A DNA stretch of 53,958 nt from NCBI GenBank assembly GCA_011046085.1, contig DSBK01000015.1:1-53958 (forward strand), written 5' to 3'. The DNA comes from Actinomycetota bacterium (GTDB lineage Bacteria; Actinomycetota; Aquicultoria; UBA3085; Oleimmundimicrobiaceae). Shown here piece after piece: positions 1 to 7,105 of this stretch. The notes beneath the pieces are model-generated. The model searched no databases, had not been told where the DNA came from, and worked only from the letters and a program-made list of their open reading frames with translations. The position numbers were made by a program, and so were the translations under genes. Position 1 is the stretch's first letter; each line of letters starts with the position of its first letter.

Positions 1-101
1 AATTAGTTTATTACGAAGCTTGTTTAAATAAACATCTGGCAATTAAAAGAGAAAAGTACTTAAAGACGGGTTCCGGGAGAGCCTTTTTAAGTAACAGAAT
101 T

Positions 102-178
102 GGGCCCATAGCTCAGTTGGTCAGAGCAGCGGACTCATAATCCGCGTGTCGTAGGTTCGAGTCCTACTGGGCCCACCA
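102..178 (+). tRNA. tRNA with CAT anticodon (Ile2 or elongator Met)
   Basis: A full cloverleaf is visible: acceptor arms GGGCCCA and TGGGCCC, D arm GCTC...GAGC, anticodon arm GCGGA/TCCGC with loop CTCATAA (anticodon CAT), T arm with GGTTCGAGTCC, and an encoded CCA end at 176-178. CAT is shared by Met and lysidine-modified Ile2 tRNAs. C4:G69 and C5:G68 pairs, which favour TilS recognition in E. coli, are present, so tRNA-Ile2 is slightly preferred. This identity is inference. It is co-directional with the next tRNA. Confidence 0.93.
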
Positions 179-277
179 TTAGTAATATAACTGCATGGTG
201 ATATAGCAACTTGAAAGCGGGAGATTGGATGAGAAGATTCCAAGGTACCGTGTTGCCAAATTCTTATGGCGCTAGCG

Positions 278-352
278 GGGCGATTGGCTCAGTGGGAGAG
301 TGCTGCCTTCACACGGCAGAGGTCGCAGGTTCAAATCCTGTATCGCCCACCA
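278..352 (+). tRNA. tRNA-Val (CAC)
   Basis: The acceptor stem is GGGCGAT/ATCGCCC. The anticodon arm CTGCC/GGCAG encloses loop TTCACAC, giving anticodon CAC (valine, GUG codons). The T arm contains GGTTCAAATCC, and CCA is encoded at 350-352. The T8-G9 and GCTCAGTGGGAGAG features match bacterial valine tRNAs. It lies 99 bases after the CAT tRNA and probably shares its transcript. Confidence 0.95.
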
Positions 353-480
353 TTCTTCGCCTTATGGGCTTCGAATGACATGCCAATTTAATTATACTTG
401 AGGCGAAGAATGTTCTTCCGAAGCTCAAAAGAGCGAAGGAGGACTTAATTATTAGAGCTTCAAATGGCATGCCAATTTTA
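351..480. repeat. inverted and direct repeats after tRNA-Val
   Basis: A perfect 12-base inverted repeat (351-362 and 401-412, arm CATTCTTCGCCT) begins inside the CCA end of tRNA-Val. A near-identical direct repeat lies at 368-390 and 457-480 (core CATGCCAATTT). No reading frame is evident between 353 and 621. The first structure could aid 3' end formation of the tRNA transcript, but no T-tract follows it. Function unknown. Confidence 0.6.
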
Positions 481-580
481 AGAAGTGGGGAGAATATCCC
501 GAGCGAGATAAATAAGAATTTAGCAATTGGTTGTTGGAATTTAAAAAATATGGATTTTATATAGCATGTTAGCCTTAAAT

Positions 581-610
581 GGCACCCAGCTATCGGGTGC
601 CTTTTTTTTT
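581..610 (+). terminator. rho-independent terminator after the tRNA pair
   Basis: A seven-pair stem GGCACCC/GGGTGCC (581-587 and 595-601) with loop AGCTATC is followed by nine T residues. It ends just before the ribosome binding site of pabB and separates the tRNA transcript from it, or acts as an attenuator for pabB. Confidence 0.88.
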
Positions 611-621
611 GGAGGAAGAAT

Positions 622-2073
622 TTGATTTATCCGAGCTTCGAAGAGTTTAACAAATTGGCTGGAAAAGGGAGGCATATTCCTGTTTGTAAAATAATGCCTT
701 TTAAAGATGATTTTTTTGAGTTGGCTTCAATGGCCGGGGTAGATAATTCGGGAGTCTTGTTCGAAAGTCTTAAAGGTTCCCCCAGGATATCTCGGTATTC
801 AATCTTTGCGGTTAATCCCTTTCTAACAATTGAAAGCAAAAATGGTGTTGTGAAATTAACTCAAGGCGAGAATTGCAGAGAATTTAAAGGTAATCCCATT
901 GATGAGATACGAAAGGTCTTGGCGAAGAACAAAACCCTTCCGCTTCCAAAGGCACCTTCTTTTTGCGGAGGGGCTTTGGGTTATTTTAGTTATGACGCGG
1001 GTAGGTGGTTTGAGAAAATACCGAATGGGGTAAGGGATGACGCCAGAACGCCGGATTGTCAATTTCACTTTTTTGATGTTGTTTTTGTTTTAGATCATTT
1101 TGATAAAACTCTTTTTGTTACCACGACCGCGCCTATTGAGGGAAACCTAAAACTTGACTATCTTGAAGCGGTTAAAAAGATAGAGGAGCCACTCGCTAAG
1201 ATTGAGAAAAAAAGAATTCAAAAATCAAATATACGCGTCGGTAAAGCTTGCGCAAATTTAAGCCAACAACAGTTTGAAGAGATTGTTAATCAAACGAGAG
1301 AATACATTTTCGCTGGTGACATCTTTCAGGCCAATCTGTCTTTGCGGCTGGATACGCCATTTGTCGGGAATTCATTTGAACTTTATAAGATTCTAAGGAG
1401 AATTAATCCATCTCCATTTGCGGCATATTTAAATTTTAAAGATTTAAGTATTGTAAGTTCTTCTCCGGAGCGATTGGTAAAGGTTGAAGGGGATATTGTA
1501 GAGACTAGGCCCATTGCGGGCACGAGAAGGCGTGGCGTCGATTTTTTAGAAGACGAAAGACTCTCTGTGGATCTTATGCTTAACCAGAAGGAGAGAGCGG
1601 AGCATATAATGCTTGTTGATTTGGAGAGAAACGATTTGGGGCGCATATGCGACTATGGGAGCGTCTGTGTCAATGAATTGATGGTAATCGAACAGTATTC
1701 TCATGTAATTCACATAGTTTCAAATGTCCAAGGGAGAATTTTGCCCGACAAAGATTTGCTGGATGTAGTGAGAGCTTGTTTTCCCGGCGGAACAATTACG
1801 GGATGTCCAAAGATAAGAGCTATGGAGATTATAGATGAGCTGGAACCAACCAGAAGGGGTATCTATACTGGTTCAATCGGTTACTTAAGTTTTTCAGGTT
1901 GCATGGATTTAAATATTGCTATTAGAACTATTATAATTAAAGATGATATTGCTTATGCTCAGGCTGGAGCGGGCATTGTGGCTGATTCTGAACCAAAAAA
2001 AGAGTATTTTGAAAGTTTACAGAAGGCTGAGGCGATGTTGAAAGCGTTGGAAGAATACGGGAGATTAAACTGA
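622..2073 (+). CDS. pabB: chorismate-binding aminodeoxychorismate synthase component I (PabB), anthranilate synthase I-like
   Basis: This 483-residue protein has the anthranilate synthase N-terminal domain (about 1-200, with FESLKGSPRISRYS) and the chorismate-binding domain (about 220-475, with PIAGTRRRG, GGTITGCPKIRAMEII and YTGSIGY). It should aminate chorismate to 4-amino-4-deoxychorismate for folate, using ammonia from a PabA-type glutaminase that is not encoded nearby. The assignment over TrpE rests mainly on the next gene, a PabC-like lyase. The motif PIAGT carries Ala where E. coli PabB has its nucleophilic lysine (PIKGT), a TrpE-like state, so TrpE or dual function remains possible. 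The TTG start is fixed by GGAGG at 611-615. Confidence 0.85.
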   Translation: MIYPSFEEFNKLAGKGRHIPVCKIMPFKDDFFELASMAGVDNSGVLFESLKGSPRISRYSIFAVNPFLTIESKNGVVKLTQGENCREFKGNPIDEIRKVLAKNKTLPLPKAPSFCGGALGYFSYDAGRWFEKIPNGVRDDARTPDCQFHFFDVVFVLDHFDKTLFVTTTAPIEGNLKLDYLEAVKKIEEPLAKIEKKRIQKSNIRVGKACANLSQQQFEEIVNQTREYIFAGDIFQANLSLRLDTPFVGNSFELYKILRRINPSPFAAYLNFKDLSIVSSSPERLVKVEGDIVETRPIAGTRRRGVDFLEDERLSVDLMLNQKERAEHIMLVDLERNDLGRICDYGSVCVNELMVIEQYSHVIHIVSNVQGRILPDKDLLDVVRACFPGGTITGCPKIRAMEIIDELEPTRRGIYTGSIGYLSFSGCMDLNIAIRTIIIKDDIAYAQAGAGIVADSEPKKEYFESLQKAEAMLKALEEYGRLN

Positions 2074-2101
2074 ATATATGTTGAAATGCGTGGAGAAAAA
2101 T

Positions 2102-2965
2102 ATGAATGAAAGTATAGTTTTTTTAAATGGAGAATTCGTACCAAGTCATTTAGCGAAAGTATCCGTCTTCGACAGGGGATTTTTATATGGAGATGGTTTA
2201 TTTGAGACAATGAGAGCATATAATGGCAAAATATTTAGACTCGATGCTCATCTTAAGCGTTTATTGAAATCTCTCGATATTATTCATATAAAATGTTCTT
2301 ACGCTCAATTCCAATTAGAAGAAGCTCTTTACGAAACCATGAAAAGAAATAAATTAACTGATGCTTATGTGAGACTTACTGTTACCAGGGGAACGGGGGG
2401 GAAAGGTCTAAATCCTCATGATAATTGCAATCCCACCATTGTAATTGTTGCCAAGAGATTCAACATGTACACTCCGGAACAATACGAAAAAGGGTTTAAG
2501 GTGATGGTGTCAAATTTCCGTCAAAATCAGTTTTCCCCTATAGTTAGTTTAAAATCTATGAATTTTCTGGATAATATATTCGCCAGGTTGGAGGCGAAAC
2601 AAGGTGGGGTGGATGAGGTTATTTTTCTAAATCAGTCCGGTTTTGTGACTGAGGGGTCGGTTAGCAATATTTTTATGGTTTCCAATGACGCAATAATGAC
2701 ACCATCTTGCGAGACGGGTATTTTACCTGGAATTACTCGGGAAGTTGTCTTTGAATTGGCCGAAAACTTGGGTTTCAAGATATCCGAAAAGAATTTTTAT
2801 CTTAAAGAATTGTTTTCCTGCTCCGAGTGTTTTTTGACAAATTCTCTTATCGAAATTATGCCTATAACAAGGATTGAAGATAAGCGGCTTGCAAAGGGGG
2901 AAATAACAAATCAGCTCATGAACACGTATCGCAATTTAGTTCAACGTGAAAACATTGTAACTTAA
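2102..2965 (+). CDS. pabC: aminotransferase class IV, probable 4-amino-4-deoxychorismate lyase
   Basis: This 287-residue PLP enzyme of fold type IV has FLNGEFVPSHLAKVSVFDRG and FLYGDGLFETMRAYNG near the N terminus, KSMNFLDNIFARLEAK around the middle (its lysine is the likely PLP lysine), and VDEVIFLNQSGFVTEGSVSN plus GILPGITREVV, which bind cofactor phosphate. The same fold includes branched-chain and D-alanine aminotransferases; position directly after pabB favours aminodeoxychorismate lyase, giving p-aminobenzoate. An ATG lies at 2078, but GGAG at 2092-2095 and family alignment favour the ATG at 2102. Confidence 0.83.
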   Translation: MNESIVFLNGEFVPSHLAKVSVFDRGFLYGDGLFETMRAYNGKIFRLDAHLKRLLKSLDIIHIKCSYAQFQLEEALYETMKRNKLTDAYVRLTVTRGTGGKGLNPHDNCNPTIVIVAKRFNMYTPEQYEKGFKVMVSNFRQNQFSPIVSLKSMNFLDNIFARLEAKQGGVDEVIFLNQSGFVTEGSVSNIFMVSNDAIMTPSCETGILPGITREVVFELAENLGFKISEKNFYLKELFSCSECFLTNSLIEIMPITRIEDKRLAKGEITNQLMNTYRNLVQRENIVT

Positions 2966-3010
2966 ATATTGAAAAGGTATCATTAATTTACTAAAACGGA
3001 AGGATTGAGG

Positions 3011-3721
3011 ATGAGCGAGCAGTTAATTTTACTGAAGGAGATTCAAGATATAGATTTAAGGAGAGATAAGCTGCTTTCACGGAAAGGGTCTCTCCCGCAC
3101 GTAAAAAAGATAAATGATTTAAAAAGGAAATTCGCCGAATTAAAAAAGGTTTATGGCTTAAAGAAGACCCAATTAGAGGACGAGATGAGCAGACAAAAGA
3201 AGCTGGAGGGAGAATTAGAAATTCTAACCGAAAAGATTGATGAGGAAGACAGGAAGCTTTATGGCGGTTCAATTAAAAACCCGAAAGAATTGGTGGATAT
3301 TCAAAAAGAAATTGGGTCTTTAAAAAGGAAAAAAGATGATTTTGAATTAAATTTGCTTGAAATAATGGAAAAAATTGAGGACTTAAAAGCAAGCAAGGAA
3401 GACCTAAGCGGTTTACTTGAAAGAGCAAAAGAAGAAAACGATAAAGAAATGTTAGAATATAAACAAGCTGTCTCCGAGATTGACGAGGAGCTAAAGATGG
3501 AGAGCGGGAGATACGATGAGCTGATATTGCGTTTAGAGGATGATGTCTATTCCTTATATAAATTACTTAAGAACAAAGATGGCTTGGCTGTTGCTGTTCT
3601 TAAAAATGGGATATGTCAAGGGTGTCACGTTGAACTTCCTGCGGAAGAAGTGGATAGAATTTTAAGTACTGATAATTTGTGGAGATGTCCGAACTGTGAA
3701 AGGATTTTGAGCTGTAAATGA
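3011..3721 (+). CDS. coiled-coil C4 zinc-ribbon protein (COG1579 family)
   Basis: This protein of 236 residues is mostly a charged, heptad-rich coiled coil (about residues 5-180), followed by a C-terminal zinc ribbon with two CxxC pairs (CQGC and CPNC). Proteins of this family are thought to bind nucleic acid or act as adaptors; the precise role is unknown. The reading frame overlaps the RNase HI gene by four bases (ATGA), and the same pairing occurs in mycobacteria (Rv2229c-Rv2228c), suggesting a linked role. GGAAGGA at 2998-3004 places the start at ATG 3011 rather than TTG 3005. Confidence 0.88.
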   Translation: MSEQLILLKEIQDIDLRRDKLLSRKGSLPHVKKINDLKRKFAELKKVYGLKKTQLEDEMSRQKKLEGELEILTEKIDEEDRKLYGGSIKNPKELVDIQKEIGSLKRKKDDFELNLLEIMEKIEDLKASKEDLSGLLERAKEENDKEMLEYKQAVSEIDEELKMESGRYDELILRLEDDVYSLYKLLKNKDGLAVAVLKNGICQGCHVELPAEEVDRILSTDNLWRCPNCERILSCK

Positions 3722-4236
3722 TGATTGAGAAAATCAATGTGAACAAGCAGGGCGGAGCGCGATTGACAATGCGAGTTGATGGAGCGGCAAGAGGGAATCC
3801 CGGCAATGCTGGCATCGGAGGGATTGTATCTGATGGCGATGATAATGAACTGCTTTCTTTTAGTGAGTATATTGGGGAAACCACTAACAACGTAGCCGAA
3901 TATTCGGCTTTAATCTTTGGATTAAAGAAGCTGGCTCAATTTAAATCGAGTTCAATTATAATTTATTCCGATAGTGAGTTGTTGGTTCAACAATTGAATG
4001 GTTTTTTTAAGGTAAAAAATGCTGGTTTAAAACCATTGTTTGAGCAAGCAAGAAGATTGCTGTCTAAGTATACCGGAGTGACAATATATCACGTTCCACG
4101 CGAGGCCAACAAAGAGGCCGACAAGTTGGCCAATCAAGCAATTGATGGTTATTTGGCTGGAAATAAGGACATTGTAAAAATTGAGGGGTTGTCTGACGGT
4201 AGCCATGAAGTACCGGGGCAAAAAAGTTTTTTCTAA
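3718..4236 (+). CDS. rnhA: ribonuclease HI family protein
   Basis: This 172-residue RNase H fold protein should cut the RNA strand of RNA-DNA hybrids. The acidic catalytic set is visible: Asp in RVDGAARGNPG, Glu in NNVAEYSAL, Asp in IYSDSELLV and Asp in ANKEADKLAN. It belongs to the RVT_3 subgroup found in actinobacteria and archaea; the C-terminal phosphatase domain seen fused in mycobacteria is absent. It is translationally coupled to the preceding zinc-ribbon gene. The last ~25 residues (after LANQAIDG) are poorly conserved tail. Confidence 0.9.
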   Translation: MMIEKINVNKQGGARLTMRVDGAARGNPGNAGIGGIVSDGDDNELLSFSEYIGETTNNVAEYSALIFGLKKLAQFKSSSIIIYSDSELLVQQLNGFFKVKNAGLKPLFEQARRLLSKYTGVTIYHVPREANKEADKLANQAIDGYLAGNKDIVKIEGLSDGSHEVPGQKSFF

Positions 4237-4299
4237 TGGTAAATAATTAAAAGTTCTCATTTTTAAAAGAGTAATAAGGGAGGAAAGGGAGTAAGTTTT

Positions 4300-4668
4300 A
4301 TGTATGAACTTATGATTAAGACGCACTTTGATGCGGCGCATAGCCTGCGGGGCTATCCAGGACCCTGCCGTGAACTTCATGGACATACCTGGAACGTGGA
4401 GGTTGTTGTTGCAGGAAGAGAGCTGGATGAAATAGACTTAATCTATGATTTTAGAGAATTGAAGGATCAAGTAAAAAAAATTCTCTTGAAATTCGATCAC
4501 AAACATCTTAATGAAGTTCCTCCTTTCGACGCGCTTTCTCCAACCGGAGAGAATATGGCTAGATTTTTTTTCGAAGAAATTAAAAAGATCTTGCCTGGCA
4601 GGGTTTTTCTTAAAAAAGTTAACGTTTGGGAGTCGCCGAATGCGTGTATTACTTATTATAATGATTGA
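4300..4668 (+). CDS. queD: 6-carboxy-5,6,7,8-tetrahydropterin synthase / 6-pyruvoyl-tetrahydropterin synthase family
   Basis: This 122-residue protein of the QueD/PTPS family converts 7,8-dihydroneopterin triphosphate for queuosine and deazapurine synthesis. Zinc ligands are seen in HFDAAH and HGHTWNV, the catalytic Cys in GPCRELHGH, a second catalytic His in FDHKHLNE, and the substrate-binding Glu in WESPNACITYY. Length is typical. No queC, queE or queF is in the window, so the pathway assignment rests on family alone. GGGAGG and GGGAG sequences precede the ATG. Confidence 0.92.
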   Translation: MYELMIKTHFDAAHSLRGYPGPCRELHGHTWNVEVVVAGRELDEIDLIYDFRELKDQVKKILLKFDHKHLNEVPPFDALSPTGENMARFFFEEIKKILPGRVFLKKVNVWESPNACITYYND

Positions 4669-5136
4669 AAAGTTAGCCACCAGCATTCATAAAAGTTTAA
4701 GAACAGAGGGTATAGGGTGACACGGGCAAAGGGGTATTGGGTAAAGTTAAACGTAGAGACGTAGTTACGTGGTCATCGTTAGACCTGTCTGCCGACAGGC
4801 AGGCCAGTATCTGGCATAGATACATAGTTAAAAGCAGCAGATGGAAGATAGTAAAGGGGTATTGGGTAAAGTTGAAGATAAAGAACTTTCCTGTCATTAC
4901 GAGGAGCGATAGCGACGAAGTAATCTCAAGAGATTCGAGATTGACACGCCCCGATGAAACATCGGGACTCGCAATGGCGAAAAAGGGGTTCGCAATAATT
5001 GGAAGTAAGAATAAAGATGTACAGGTTAAGATGTACAGGTTAAGGGCTTATCGGACAGTTGGGTAGAAGATAGCAAAACTATAAACTCCCCACTCCCGAC
5101 TAAGAAACTATCGACTAATGGAAAAGAGCTAAAGAA
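4669..5136. repeat. repeat-rich non-coding spacer between queD and cobA
   Basis: I see no convincing gene here. The spacer holds an 18-base direct repeat (GGGGTATTGGGTAAAGTT at 4731-4748 and 4856-4873), an imperfect palindrome near 4783-4802, one copy of the dispersed ~88-base repeat (4893-4978) whose arm contains the hairpin CCCGATG/CATCGGG (4950-4966), and a tandem 14-mer AAGATGTACAGGTT (5014-5027 and 5028-5041). The long open frame across it has repeat-derived composition and no family resemblance. Related segments recur in other gaps of the window. Confidence 0.8.
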
Positions 5137-5661
5137 TTGCGATTAAAAAAAGGACTAATTGAAGTTTATACCGGGAACGGAAAAGGTAAAACTACTGCTG
5201 CTTTAGGGCTGGCTATGCGAGCTGTTGGACACGGTTTAAAAGTTTATATATTCCAGTTCTTAAAAGGCAGGGACAGTAGTGAGTTAAACACGGCCAAAGC
5301 CCTAGCTCCCAATCTTGTGATTGAACAAGGGGGAAGCAAAACTCTCTACAAGGGCAAACCATCCGATGAAGACATACGACTGGCACATAATTTATTTAAA
5401 AAATCTCAAGATATCATCCTTAAAGGTGATTACGATGTCGTTGTTTTGGATGAAATAAATGTAGCAATTCATCTTGGATTAATATCAGTTGAGCAAGTTT
5501 TATCTCTTATAGAAAAAAAACCCGAACATTTGGAACTAATTTTAACCGGACGTTATGCTTCTCCTGAAATTATTAAAGTTGCCCATCTCGTTACCGAAAT
5601 GACAAAAATTAAGCATCCGTACGATGAAGGTGTTGAAGCAAGAAAAGGAATTGAGGACTAA
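5137..5661 (+). CDS. cobO: corrinoid (cob(I)alamin) adenosyltransferase, CobA/BtuR type
   Basis: This 174-residue protein transfers the adenosyl group of ATP to reduced corrinoids to make adenosylcobalamin. It opens with the P-loop YTGNGKGKTTAALGLAMR, continues with YIFQFLKGR and the Walker B-like VVVLDEINVAIHLGLI, and ends with LTGRYASPEII and MTKIKHPYDEGVEARKGIE, the family's usual C terminus. The TTG start at 5137 has only a weak upstream purine stretch; family alignment supports it because the P-loop falls about ten residues in. No other cobalamin gene is nearby. Confidence 0.9.
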   Translation: MRLKKGLIEVYTGNGKGKTTAALGLAMRAVGHGLKVYIFQFLKGRDSSELNTAKALAPNLVIEQGGSKTLYKGKPSDEDIRLAHNLFKKSQDIILKGDYDVVVLDEINVAIHLGLISVEQVLSLIEKKPEHLELILTGRYASPEIIKVAHLVTEMTKIKHPYDEGVEARKGIED

Positions 5662-5668
5662 TAACTGC

Positions 5669-5715
5669 CCCCCCAGTGGGTTCTCGAGACCCGTGCCTCT
5701 ATTAACCATGGGGGG
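5669..5715. other. nested C-run/G-run hairpin
   Basis: An outer seven-pair stem CCCCCCA/TGGGGGG (5669-5675 and 5709-5715) encloses an inner hairpin GGGT...ACCC (5678-5692, with a CTCGAG centre). It could form on either strand. No T-tract follows on the plus strand, so a simple terminator for the adenosyltransferase gene is not supported. On the minus strand it lies just after the candidate structured RNA. Confidence 0.55.
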
Positions 5716-5893
5716 AAATTAAAATCCCAAGAAATCTTTATTAAGTTACCTCTTACTCACAAGTTTTCCTTTTCGTACCCTCCGGCGGTTTTTTACTTGA
5801 CTTTGCCTCACAGCTTAGCTTTTCAATTTCTACCTTTAGGCCGCTACTGGTACACTTGCTTTCAAAGTTCACCTTGTAGGACTTCTTGGGACT
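5716..5893 (-). ncRNA. candidate structured RNA, 6S-like architecture
   Basis: On the minus strand a near-consensus promoter lies directly upstream. The predicted RNA is about 178 bases with complementary ends: TCCCAAGAA at the 5' end (5891-5883) and TTCTTGGGA near the 3' end (5733-5725), followed by the T-rich TTTTAATTT. Inside, CAAGT, GTACC and GCGG on the 5' side can pair in order with CCGC, GGTAC and ACTTG on the 3' side, leaving a wide central bubble. A closing stem, large bubble and apical rod at this length is the layout of 6S RNA, the RNA polymerase-sequestering regulator. That identity is inference from shape; no sequence-level match was established. No open reading frame explains the region. 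Confidence 0.5.
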
Positions 5894-5899
5894 AAATTA

Positions 5900-5927
5900 A
5901 TAATAACACAATGGGTTTGAGTGTCAA
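5900..5927 (-). promoter_or_regulatory. sigma70-type promoter for the minus-strand RNA
   Basis: Reading the minus strand, a perfect -35 box TTGACA (5927-5922) is followed after 16 bases by TATTAT (5905-5900). The predicted start is the A at about 5893, immediately before the closing stem of the candidate RNA. This is among the best promoter matches in the window. Confidence 0.72.
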
Positions 5928-6223
5928 TATATTTTTTCAAAAAAATTTTTAAATCTTTAAAAAAAATGTTGTAAAAGTTAGATACCGAAACTCTTTTTGG
6001 CGAAAGGTTGATTGGCGCCGTTTTTGCCGTTGATACAGCTGGTTGCGCCAAAACCGTACTTGGTGAAGTGGCAAAATCTAGAAAAAGGTGAACAAGCTAA
6101 AGCTTTCTTTGAATAATGCCGATTTTATAATATAAGCGAAACCAGTGGATTTTCAAAACATAATATTTTGCCGAAGAGTAAAAGATATTTTGGAAGTTAA
6201 GGAAATTTTCCACTGGAATAGTT
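5928..6223. other. AT-rich spacer with no clear gene
   Basis: This stretch carries poly-A/T runs (5930-5970), a 27-codon open frame from TTG 6008 with no ribosome site and no recognised homology, a TATAAT at 6126-6131 without a good -35, and an inverted repeat CCAGTGGA/TCCACTGG (6142-6149 and 6209-6216). Because a strong terminator follows at once, the last ~100 bases may be a small RNA, but this is conjecture. Confidence 0.45.
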
Positions 6224-6257
6224 AAGGCGAACACAGGAAGGTGTTCGCCTTTATTTT
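6224..6257 (+). terminator. strong rho-independent terminator
   Basis: An 11-pair perfect stem, AAGGCGAACAC (6224-6234) with loop AGGAAG and GTGTTCGCCTT (6241-6251), runs into a T-rich tract. No protein gene ends just before it; the transcript it terminates is not identified. Confidence 0.85.
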
Positions 6258-6387
6258 TTATCTTTTTCTGGCATTGATTGATTTTTTATTTTCCCATCAT
6301 GCGCATTGGCAGAGACCCCAATGTTCCCTTTTGAACTGGTCTTATCAAAGGGTGAAAACTGGTTGGTCTGCCGGTTTCATCTTAATA

Positions 6388-6416
6388 TTGATTTTTACCA
6401 GGTAATTTGCTAAATT
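6388..6416 (+). promoter_or_regulatory. sigma70-type promoter of rnpB
   Basis: TTGATT (6388-6393), a 17-base spacer and TAAATT (6411-6416) lie seven bases before the first paired base of the RNase P RNA P1 helix. Spacing and placement fit a housekeeping promoter. Confidence 0.7.
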
Positions 6417-6422
6417 TAGTGT

Positions 6423-6865
6423 GGGAAGCGGACTGAGTAATCGCCTCCAAAAGCGGTTGGTGGTTTATGGTTGGTAGTTAATGGTTTAAAAAACTAAAAA
6501 TTGCTAACCAACAACTATAACTGATTTGGGGGAGGAAAGTCCGGACTCCATAGGGCGGGATGCCTCGTAACGCGAGGGCGAAGTGATTCGACGGAAAGTG
6601 CCACAGAAAAGAAAACCCCCTCGCCTTTGGCGGGAGGAAAGCTGAAACGGTGAGGTAAGAGCATCACCAGCTTCGTTGTAAGGCGGAGGCTTGGCAAACC
6701 CCATCCGGAGCAAGGCCAAATAGGGGAGGAGTCGTGGTTGCCCGCCGCGTCACAACTTTCGGGTTGGCCGCATGACCTCGATAGCGATGTCGGGGCTAGA
6801 TAAATGATTACTCAACACCGCTTATGGCGGTGTGGACAGAATCCGGCTTATAGGTCCGCTTTCCA
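6423..6865 (+). ncRNA. rnpB: RNase P RNA, bacterial A type
   Basis: This is the catalytic RNA that trims tRNA 5' ends. Helix P1 is GGAAGCGGAC near 6424 paired with GTCCGCTTTCC at 6854-6864. P2 is TGAGTAAT paired with ATTACTCA near the 3' end. Conserved cores are present: GGAGGAAAGTCCGGACTCC, GGCGGGATGCC with AACGCGAGG, AAACCCCATCCGGAGCAAGG then CCAAATAGGGG, and GGACAGAATCCGGCTTATAGG. Length is greater than usual because the P3 arm (about 6442-6530) carries an AT-rich extension with GGTTGGTAGTTAATGG-like sequence that can fold back on CTAACCAAC. Short minus-strand frames over it are artefacts. Confidence 0.96.
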
Positions 6866-7105
6866 AAAATAAAGAATCTAAAAGAAGATAAAAAGCTAAA
6901 AATTATGCTATTCTTGTCAAAACACATACATATTTGGACAACAGAGATTTTATGGTTGAACTTATGGTTGAAAGTTATGATTTCGATTTTGAATTTGAAT
7001 TGATTGAAATGGCAAGGTATTTGGATACCGCTTTATGAATTAACATATTAGATAAAAGTTAAGATTTTTTTAAGATATATCGTGAAATTTTTAACAGGAG
7101 GAAGG
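6866..7105. other. spacer between rnpB and the first kinase
   Basis: No confident gene. A short acidic open frame (about 28 codons from ATG 6952 to the TGA at 7036-7038) lacks a ribosome site and could be a decayed fragment. AGGAGGAAGG at 7097-7105 belongs to the downstream kinase. Confidence 0.4.

Noticed and set aside
3011-4236. Fusion of RNase HI with a phosphatase as in mycobacteria
   Set aside because: The RNase HI protein ends about 25 residues after its catalytic core; no phosphatase domain follows.
4737-5066. 109-codon open frame in the queD-cobA spacer
   Set aside because: It is made of dispersed repeat sequence, has no ribosome site and matches the repeat copies elsewhere at the DNA level, so it is not supported as a gene.
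5831-5850. Cobalamin riboswitch near the adenosyltransferase gene
   Set aside because: A GCCGCTACTGG stretch recalls the B12 box only superficially, lies downstream of the gene and lacks the other conserved elements.
5716-5893. tmRNA or SRP RNA as identity of the minus-strand RNA
   Set aside because: No tRNA-like ends with CCA or tag reading frame, and no SRP apical GGAAG/AGCA-type motif are present.
6504-6719. Minus-strand open frames over rnpB
   Set aside because: They are antisense to conserved RNase P RNA sequence and show no protein family features.
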